From positions 1 through 30,513 of IMG/VR virus record IMGVR_UViG_3300008267_000231: DNA of 30,513 nt, one strand, 5' to 3'. How positions within the stretch are numbered: position 1 is the first letter of the stretch; each line of letters begins with the position of its first letter. Both the position numbers and the translations under genes were made by a program. This DNA comes from a virus. The notes beneath the pieces were generated by a model. It worked only from the letters and a program-made list of their open reading frames with translations, was not told the origin of the DNA and made no database searches. Of this stretch, positions 6,383 through 15,200 are shown one piece after another.

Positions 6383-9265
6383 ATGAATACGTTGGAATTT
6401 CTCCAGCGAGTCTTGCCGTCAGATGGATTTTATGCAACCGCCGTCATAAGTGATGTCGTAAAGCATGGATTCTTCTCGACCGTAGAAGAACTCGCACAAG
6501 CAATAGACCGATCAGAACGCCGCAATGAGAATGTGTATTACGCGGTGGCATCATTCAAATCCAAGGGCGCTAGGAAGCAGGACAATGTTCATGCTATCAA
6601 GTCGTTCTACCTTGATATCGATTGCGGTGAGGGTAAACCATATCCACACTGGCACGATGGGCTGAAAGCCCTGCTCAAATTTATGGGCGAGACAAACCTG
6701 CCCAAGCCTATGGTAGTTTTCTCAGGCAACGGGCTTCATGTTTATTGGACATTAACCAGAAGTTTATCCCCAGACGAATGGCTACCTATTGCTCGTGCTC
6801 TCAAGGACACGGCTATCAAGAGTGGACTTCATATAGACCCTGCTGTCACAGCGGACAGCGCACGAATTTTACGCCCCATTGGAACTCATAATCCAAAGGG
6901 TGGGCTGCTTGTTGATCTGAAGATCGATGCTCCGGCTATTGACCCTGAAGATATTTTTGAGTGCTTAAAAATATCCGCGATGAAGTCACGGATTATAAAT
7001 GGTGGAGCCATAGATAGCCCTCTTACTGGTCTAACATTAACAAAACCTGTTCAGTCTAATCTTTTAAGTAGCCTCGCTGTTAAGCAGGATTATCCCCCTG
7101 CTATGCCAGCCGTAGTTGCATCCAAGTGCAAGCAGATTGATTGGGCCACAAAGAACCAGAGCGAAGTACCCGAACCATTATGGTACAGCCTCATGGGGAT
7201 TGCGGCGTTCTGCGTAGACCCAGAAGCTACCGCTGTGGAGTGGAGCCAGAACCATCCATCATTCGATTACAACTCGACAATCAGAAAAGTTAACCATTGG
7301 CGCAATGCAGCAACAGGCCCAACAACCTGCAACAAGTTTAACGAACTTAGACCAGAGGGCTGCAAGGGATGTAAGTTCAAGGACAAGATAGGTAGCCCTG
7401 CCCGACTTGGATTGCAGTACCAAGAAGTTGCTGTTGCCCAGACTGCACCAGACAAAGCCGCATCTATCATACCGATTCCTAAACCATTCAAGCGCACTGC
7501 CACTGGTATCAAGATGACCCTCGACGAGTCGGATATCGATATATGCAAGTTCGACATATATCCAGTCAGCTATGGTAGAGATGAGTCACTTGGCTATGAA
7601 GTAGTGCGCTACCACTGGAACCGTCCGCATATTGGGTGGCAAGAACTTGTCCTTAGACAAGCGCATCTCAACGAAGAGAACAACCGTGAGTTCGCTTCTC
7701 ACACTGCTGATCAAGGGATTGTCCTGAGTACTAAAACCCAAACAAGGTACTTCCAAAATATGCTTAGATCATACATGGACGAACTGCGGAACATTCGCAC
7801 GATGACAAACCTATATAATACAATGGGTTGGAAAGAAAACTTCTCAGAGTTTATTTTAGGTGATGTGATGTACCGCCGGAATCCAGACGGCACAGTGTCC
7901 GCTGAAGACATAACCCTATCACAAACCTCTAACAGAGTTACTGACGAACTGTATGGTAGCAGGGGAACTGTCGAAGAGTGGAGAGACTTCACCGCCATAC
8001 TAGATAAAGCGGACATGCCTATACATATGTTTGCACTTGGCATTGCGTTCTCTTCTCCGCTGTATGCGTTCACTGGTCTGAAGGGTATGGTCGTATCGCT
8101 ATATGGTTCCACGGGTGGTGGTAAAACCCTTGCCCAGTACTGGATGCAGTCTGTCTATGGTAATCCAGATCGTTTGCATTTTGCAGCTAAGTTCACACAG
8201 AATACCCTGTTCTCTAGGATGGGCCTCTACTCCAACATGCCGTTCACTATCGACGAAGTAACTATGATGGCTGACAAAGAGGTCGGTGACTTCCTCTATC
8301 TGGTATCTCAGGGACAAGAGAAGGCCCGACTCAATCGCAATGCCGAGGAACGCTCAACTAAATCATGGTGCTTGCCAGTTGTTGTATCCACAAATAAGTC
8401 TATGCAATCTAAACTGATATCATCTGGACTGGATACCGATGCCCAGATGGCCCGACTCCTAGAAATAACTGTGTACCCACATAAGCTGTTCACCAAAGAC
8501 AGCACGGTAGGCCGGAAGATATACCAGTTTCTCATGTCGAACTATGGGACTGTTGGCCCTGTACTGATCAGGAAGTACCTTGAGATTGGTGAGGTCGGTA
8601 TCAAGGCTATGATTGCTGAAGCCACGTCATCATTCCACAAGGAGTATGGAGCAAGGTTCTCAGGTGAAGAGCGGTATTGGGAGCAGTGCATCATCCTAGC
8701 GAGTGTCGGAAACAAGATTGCTGCTGAGTGCGGACTGATAGCCTACGACCCGAAAAGGGCAACCGAGTACGTGCTACAACAAATTGGTGCTATCCGTAAG
8801 GCCGCTGTCGATAACAAGATGGATGCGTTCGATACGCTGGCTGAGTACATGAACGATACTGCTGATGCTGCTGTGACTATCATGCACACTGTTGGTCAGA
8901 AACCTGCACTAGATTATGCCCGTGTACCAAGAGCAGATATCCGTGTCCGCTTTGATGTGTACAGGTCAGCCGCAACAAGTACGTTTGATCGTGGAACCAT
9001 GATGATTGACCGCATCCACTTCAGGAAATGGATGTCAGCCAAGGGCGTTGACTGGAAGTCATTCTTGTCTGAACTTGTTCTGGAGAACGTAGTGGCTACG
9101 CCGAAGTCAGAGAAGATGAACCTTGGCAAAGACACACCAACAAAGTTAGGGCAGTCATACGTAATCGGTATCAACCTGAATCATCCACGGTTGAGCGGCA
9201 TCCTAGATGCAGCCGATGGCACAATGGATGATCTTACACTAGGCAAGTTGTCGGTGGTGCAGTGA
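6383..9265 (+). CDS. Primase-helicase: AEP-like primase fused to a DUF927-like ATPase
   Basis: This 960-residue protein should prime and unwind DNA at the phage fork. The N-terminal half looks like an archaeo-eukaryotic-type primase: D78-x-D80 in FYLDIDCG, SGNGLHVYW at 114-122, D152, and the RILRPIGTHNPK segment at 161-172. A Cys cluster (C316, C327, C330 in CNKFNELRPEGCKGC) suggests a zinc knuckle. The C-terminal half is a hexameric-type ATPase with Walker A YGSTGGGKT (K581-T582) and Walker B FTIDE (D624-E625), as in DUF927 and phage primase-helicase proteins. The ATG at 6383 has AAGGGG upstream. Its stop at 9263-9265 touches the stop of the convergent giant gene. Primase-helicase is a confident call; assignment of the N-terminal catalytic residues is by pattern. 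Confidence 0.9.
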   Translation: MNTLEFLQRVLPSDGFYATAVISDVVKHGFFSTVEELAQAIDRSERRNENVYYAVASFKSKGARKQDNVHAIKSFYLDIDCGEGKPYPHWHDGLKALLKFMGETNLPKPMVVFSGNGLHVYWTLTRSLSPDEWLPIARALKDTAIKSGLHIDPAVTADSARILRPIGTHNPKGGLLVDLKIDAPAIDPEDIFECLKISAMKSRIINGGAIDSPLTGLTLTKPVQSNLLSSLAVKQDYPPAMPAVVASKCKQIDWATKNQSEVPEPLWYSLMGIAAFCVDPEATAVEWSQNHPSFDYNSTIRKVNHWRNAATGPTTCNKFNELRPEGCKGCKFKDKIGSPARLGLQYQEVAVAQTAPDKAASIIPIPKPFKRTATGIKMTLDESDIDICKFDIYPVSYGRDESLGYEVVRYHWNRPHIGWQELVLRQAHLNEENNREFASHTADQGIVLSTKTQTRYFQNMLRSYMDELRNIRTMTNLYNTMGWKENFSEFILGDVMYRRNPDGTVSAEDITLSQTSNRVTDELYGSRGTVEEWRDFTAILDKADMPIHMFALGIAFSSPLYAFTGLKGMVVSLYGSTGGGKTLAQYWMQSVYGNPDRLHFAAKFTQNTLFSRMGLYSNMPFTIDEVTMMADKEVGDFLYLVSQGQEKARLNRNAEERSTKSWCLPVVVSTNKSMQSKLISSGLDTDAQMARLLEITVYPHKLFTKDSTVGRKIYQFLMSNYGTVGPVLIRKYLEIGEVGIKAMIAEATSSFHKEYGARFSGEERYWEQCIILASVGNKIAAECGLIAYDPKRATEYVLQQIGAIRKAAVDNKMDAFDTLAEYMNDTADAAVTIMHTVGQKPALDYARVPRADIRVRFDVYRSAATSTFDRGTMMIDRIHFRKWMSAKGVDWKSFLSELVLENVVATPKSEKMNLGKDTPTKLGQSYVIGINLNHPRLSGILDAADGTMDDLTLGKLSVVQ

Positions 9266-9280
9266 TTACTGCACTGCACC
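9256..9280. terminator. Inverted repeat at the convergent gene junction, possible bidirectional terminator
   Basis: GTGCAGT (9257-9263) pairs with ACTGCAC (9268-9274) around the loop GATT. Because ACTGC is repeated, GGTGCAGT (9256-9263) can instead pair with ACTGCACC (9273-9280). The stop codons of both convergent genes lie in this element (TGA 9263-9265 on +, TAA at 9266-9268 on -). No U-tract is present on either side, so termination strength is uncertain. Confidence 0.45.
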
Positions 9281-12200
9281 ATCCTTCACATCAAGCCCGT
9301 ATATATTCAGGTAATCGATAACGTCTTGCTTCAAACCCTTTGGAGCAGTGCGTAGATATCTGACAGACGATGAACTCATCGCCTCTTTAGCTGCTTTCTT
9401 GATAGCCAGATCAAAGTCTTTTATCTCAAAGCCTGTGCCTTTTGCGTCGATATTATGCTGCTTAACCTGCTGTTTGATTCTGGTCATATCAGCCCTGTTG
9501 TTAGAGACAGCAGCCCTACGGTAGGCATCCACAAATTCTTTTTTGACTGCGGCTACATACGCACCGCCGCCCTTGGATATGCGAATGACATCATTAGTCT
9601 TTGTTGTATCTGCTGGCATGAAGCCAAGTAGACGAAAACCTAGAACCATAGGGCCGACAGTTTGGAGCGCGACCTTGCCATCAGACGTAGTGACCTTGCC
9701 ATCTTGGTAGTACACAAGCGTGTCACTAAGCGCACGAACCCCAGCAAACGGAGACTTCCGCATAATATCGTTTATCGTTGTGGTATCAGGCTTTAGCCCA
9801 ACGACTTCAGCGGCATAAGATACAATATCTTTTGCGTTGGTTGCTATACTTGTTATACCGCCAACGATAGGTCCGGCAAAGTTTGCGATTTCTCTAATAG
9901 GGTCAGAACCATAGTTGAGCGCCCCCGTCAGCGGAATGATATCACCAAACCCTGAGCGGGACGATACTGTAGCACCGGTCATCTCGTCAACAAGTCCACG
10001 CATGATATACGGTGTGAGTCCCGGTACAATGGAGTTCAGGAACAGCATGACTTCACCTTCAGCAGACTTCTTTTTGATGTTGAGTGACTGCATCAGGAAG
10101 TCAGCAAGGTCGAGCAAGTCATCTGCGAATGGAACACCCTTCAGTCCGCTCAATAGAAGGATTGTCCCGATCATTGCCGCTTGACCACTCGGTGACAGAT
10201 TTCTCATCATGCCCAAAGTCAGCACAACAAACTGCTTGTACATAAACAACAGGCTGCCGATCCCATCGTAAGCAATTCTTGGGCGGTTGTACATGGCGTA
10301 CTGGCCCTGTGTCATGTCAATGGTGCGGCTTGTAACAACCCGTGATCTTGCCTGTGCTTCCGACTCAGTAAGACCTTCAGCCAGTGCGCGTTCCTTCTCA
10401 AGCCGATAGGTAGCAAGCGCAGTGACTCTACGATTGTAGGCTTCTGTGTACGAAAACATAAACATGTAGCCGCGTATTCCAGCCTGTACGTTACCGCTGC
10501 GGATGCCGCCGCGCTTTGTTCCGAGAAGAGTATTGGCTTCCGATGGCTGTAGAGAACCGGTAAGTGTTTCACTCAGAAGATACTTGGCCTCATCCTCAGT
10601 CATACCGTTGCGGCGTTCACCCGCTGTCCAAGGCTTCTCAACTAGCTTGGTCAGGTAGTCAGAGTCAGCCAGTTTATAATTACCAACATCCTTACCTGCG
10701 ATGGACAAGGCTTTGAACGCTTTCGAATACCCATAGCCAAGTCCGTATGAACGAGCCGGATTGTAGGTAGCCAGATAGTTCAAGCTATGCGTACCAAGGG
10801 ACAACAAGTTGACCATTGCTGTGGCAACCGAACCGCCTAGTTGCATGGTAACAACTGCTGTTTTGATGCGCGATACGACAGGTCCACTTAGAGCGTCCTC
10901 GACAGCATTCGCCGTATCAAGCTGTTGACCATGCCATTCAATGAGCGCACTGGCTTCGTTAAAGTAGCTATTGCCCTCACCTTTTGTAGCTACTGTCTTG
11001 GCTACCGAACCATCTTCCTTGAGCATATCTACTGCTGGCCTACGCTTAGGAGCCGAGTAAACATATTTATATGCGTAATCATTGTACTCGCGTACTGCCT
11101 GTGCCTTCCGAGATGGGTCTTTCTCTGCATCGACTGCGAGTCTTAGGGCTTTCAACTTGCTTGGCTCACCTTGCCACGCAGATTTATTAAGCATGACAGC
11201 ATCTGTCTGCCTTCTGTATCTGATCTTTGCCGATACGTGTGAACTTGTTTCTATGTGGTCTGCAATGGAGCCAACAACATCAGCGTTAAAACCGGGGTTA
11301 CCGCTGAACCGTAACCGAGAACGACGTGAATCACCCTGCTTGGTCATAGAAACAACAAGGCGCTCACGTTCCTGAGGGGTTATGCTGACGTTGTTTCTAG
11401 CCAAGTAGTTCACAAAGTTGCTGAAATCTCCTGACTCACCAACGGACCGATTCACAGCAGCCTTACCAGACTCTACCCTAAACCTGACCGAAACAGTTTT
11501 ACCGTCAGAGTTAACGACATCAAAGTCCTTGCCTTCCCATATAGCAGCAAGTCCGTTTTCTTTCTGCCCAGTCTCTTTGTTTTTGAAACCGTCTATAATC
11601 CCGTCAACTTCATCAATAGAGTCAGCCCGTGGAGTTGGCATGACATCCTTGAATGCCTCAGCAAGTTGTACAGGGTTACCACTTTTATCGTATGCCACAA
11701 GGCGAACCTCATACTTCCCCCTATGGATAAGCGGAGCATACGACGTTCTGATTGTTGTCTTGGCATCTATCTCAGCGTTACGTGCATCGACTTCCGAGAA
11801 GACGCTGTTAGCAATATGTTGTTGAATATCGCCAAGCGCCTTGTCACCCGAAATATTCATACGCTGTAGAGTGGTTAGAGCAGCACGTACCTTGTCGTAC
11901 TCAGGAACAGCGAAGATGGTTGCAGCCTTCTCTGTACTACCAGCCTGCGGAGACAACCAATCTTTCATCTTATCGGTTTTGTAGAAGGCACGGGTTACCT
12001 CATACAGGAAATCCTTAGCCAGTGCCGTACTTGCTTCACTAGGTTCTACCTTGTCTGTACCGATAGATGATACGATATCGGACTCCAGAATAGACCTGTA
12101 CTGCTTTATGATGGCTTTAAGTGCAGAGACTTCAGCCTGAGTAGCTGAGGTATCCTCCGGTAAAAGAGCCTTCACTACGTCGCTGACAAGCTCCGTCTGT

Positions 12201-15200
12201 TGGTACTGTGCGCTAAGATATGTTTGCTCAAGTTTGTCGAGAGCGGCTTTGTTAACCACTGCCCTCTGCTCAAGGTAGATTTTCCAAGCCTTACTGCTCT
12301 CGTCTATATTCTCTTGAACTTTTTCCTGAAGTTCACCGAGTGCGTTCTTGATCTCAAAACCTTTTCTAAACTGGTCGGCAGTCACCAACCCATCAGCCAT
12401 TACCTGATCAGCAACAGCCTTGTTGAGCGTCGGATACCCGGAACCATTAAGGACAAACAAGCTACCATATCCTGTTATGTCACTGTCTTTAGTAGACTGC
12501 AGCATATACATACGCGCTTGGGCTAGGTACTGACCTGCCTTAGTAAGATCATCTTGGGATGGGCCACCGAACACAGACCCCATACCGGTAAACTTGTTCA
12601 TGTCCTCAAGCTGGCTGATGAGACTACGAGCAAGATTGTTCTGTGCCTTGAACAGGTTATAGATTGTAGTTAGACCCTCGCTATGCCGAGCCTTTTGATC
12701 CAAGGTTGAGAATATATCCGCAGTGATTTTAACTGCCTGCTGCAATTTGTCGGGGCTTGTGAAGAAGCTACGCATGTTATCAAGTACAGTAAGATTGTCT
12801 CCTACCCGATTAAGACCGCCTGATGCAGCCGATGCAAAAGTAACATCAGAACGGGAGAACATACCGTCCATCGCGGTTTGGGTCATATCAGATATCGTGT
12901 CGGTAATGCTGTCATTGCTGAAGAAGTTACCTGTGATGCCCCTACGAACATACATACGAGACTGATGGATGAGCATACGAGCAGCATCATCGTCGAACTC
13001 AAAGCCCATACGGTTCAGTGCATTCTTGATGAAGTTCCACACTCTACGGATTGTAGAGGTATCCAGTTCAGCGGCCCGCTGTGCCAGTACTTCCTCAATA
13101 GCTTCAAGCTTGCTCATACCGTGGAGGTCGATGAGTTCATCAGCCGCGTTACGGACTTCACTGTCCTGATTATATGCTTGGTTAAGCATGGACTTCAGGT
13201 TCGCATCAGACATGATGGACTTAAATCCGAAGTGACCGAGTGCTTCATGGGCCAAGACAAACTTAAGCTGCTGCTCAGTCTGTACGAAGTCACTGAAGAT
13301 AATGATATCCTTGCCGAAGGAATATCCAACAGCCTTAGTTGTAGCAAAGTCCCCTGCTTCACGCGCAGCGTTAGCACGTTCATACAGCTTAGGGTTAGTA
13401 GCCTTGAGATCAGCCACGTTCTTAGCCACATGGACAGTAGGGGCGTTAACGAACTTTCTCACCATACCAGCAACGAGCATCTTGACTCGTCCGATTACCA
13501 TAGGCTCAGGGATTGGCGTCCCGTCAAGGCGAAGATACAAACCGCCGCTTTTGTCTTGCCTAGCTTTAGATGCAGCCCTCAACTGACTAAGGCGGGCTTC
13601 TTTGATTTGCTGTTCGCGTGATATAGGATCGGGTTTATTGACAGATTCCTGAACATCCGCCGGTAGGTCTGTGGCCTTAGCCAGTAGTCCCTTCAGTTCT
13701 GGAACAAGGTTGTATGTCTTAGCAAACTGAATCCACTCTTTGACGGACGCAGTTGGGTCTGCTTTCAGGATACTAGTGATCTTATCTTTAAGAGAAGAGC
13801 GAAGCGCCTGTCCTATTGTCTTACCGATACCAGAGTTAGGAGCAGTAGCAGCAATGATATAGCCGACTGCATCCTCGTCCCCAGAGAAAGCGAGATCAAC
13901 CATATTAGCCGTAGGTTTCTTGGCTTCAGCAAGACTCGTTGCTTCTGCTAGATCATTTACTACGGAGCGGGTTGTTACGTTTGTTGCCCGTTTTGGAGCT
14001 TCTGTCTGAAGGTTTTCTGAGGGAACGCTTCCCTCTTCCGGTTTTCCCACGGGAGACACCGCCCCCTGCGGTGTCACTGGAGTTTCTTTGGCCTTAACTT
14101 TTTCTAGTGCGGCTTTATTTAGCGCAGCTATATTCTCAGATGTATTTTGTGGGTTTAGGTTTAGTCTAAATGTAGAGCGCGGTGCCACGCTCTCAATCGC
14201 AGCTTTGTTTATAACAACAAACTCGGTCCGCCCTCTAACATCAGTGCCGGAAACAACGCCATAACCATCTGCCACGTACTGGTCGATGGTTTCTTTAGAC
14301 AGACGCGTAATGTCTCTATTGTGTTGTACAATGCGTACTCCGGGGGCTATACGGATATCATATACAGCCCCATCTTTGCCAGCATACTCAGTTGCCTGAT
14401 TATCATTTTCTTCACTGGTGGTATACAAACCCCCATACACGCGCCCTTTTTTACCCTGCTTCATCTGGTCTGCTGGTCGGATAATTTGGATGTTGTCCAG
14501 AGTAAGGCCCGGTTTACCGCCGTGAACAAGCGTGAGCCCTTCTGGACCAACGACAGTCTCACTTTTTGCAGCAGGAGTTTCCTTAGTAGGCGCAACAGGC
14601 TGCGTCGTAAAATCAAATGCCATTTGAGCAGAAGGATCGTAAGTCTCCTGTTGTACTTGCGGTACAGCAAATGCGCGTTCACGATCAGCCATTGCCCTCT
14701 GAGACGCAAACTGCTCAGATGTCTGCATAGGTAAGGCAACTTGCCCTTGCCCACGCCGAAGTAACTGAGAACCCGGTCGCTGAAACAGTGGGAGCTGTTG
14801 AGCAGGGAATGGTTGTGCCTCTGGAATAGCCGTAGGCTCTGGCATAGCCGGAGCGTTATACTGATTAATATCCTGCTGCATCTGTTGCTGACGTACTTGT
14901 TGCTGAAAGTTGCCAGCCGACTGCAGTCCTGCATTAAAATCTTGCCTAGCGGCTTCCCTAGCGGCAATAACTGGACCTAATCGTGCAGCCATCAACGGAT
15001 TAGTAGGAGGAGCGACCTGCTGAGGGATCAGGTTCTGTAACTGCTGCAACATCATATTGCCCTGAGGCGGTAGGGCAGTCTGAACAGGTTGAGCAGGTAA
15101 TCTTGGTTGGGTAAGCAGGTTCGGTTGGGCAATACTCTGCGGTGCAGCCTGTGGTACAGGTCCAGAAGATATATCCCTAAGATTCTGCATCAAGTTTGCT

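Noticed and set aside
12878-13621. A 247-codon open frame on + opposite the giant gene
   Set aside because: It is antisense to the zincin-like region, has no start signal or neighbouring + strand genes and shows no recognisable motif; a shadow of strong codon bias.
14461-14967. A 168-codon second frame on - within the Gln/Pro-rich part of the giant gene
   Set aside because: Leu/Arg/Ser-rich composition is the frame-shifted reading of CAG/CCA-type codons; no start signal.
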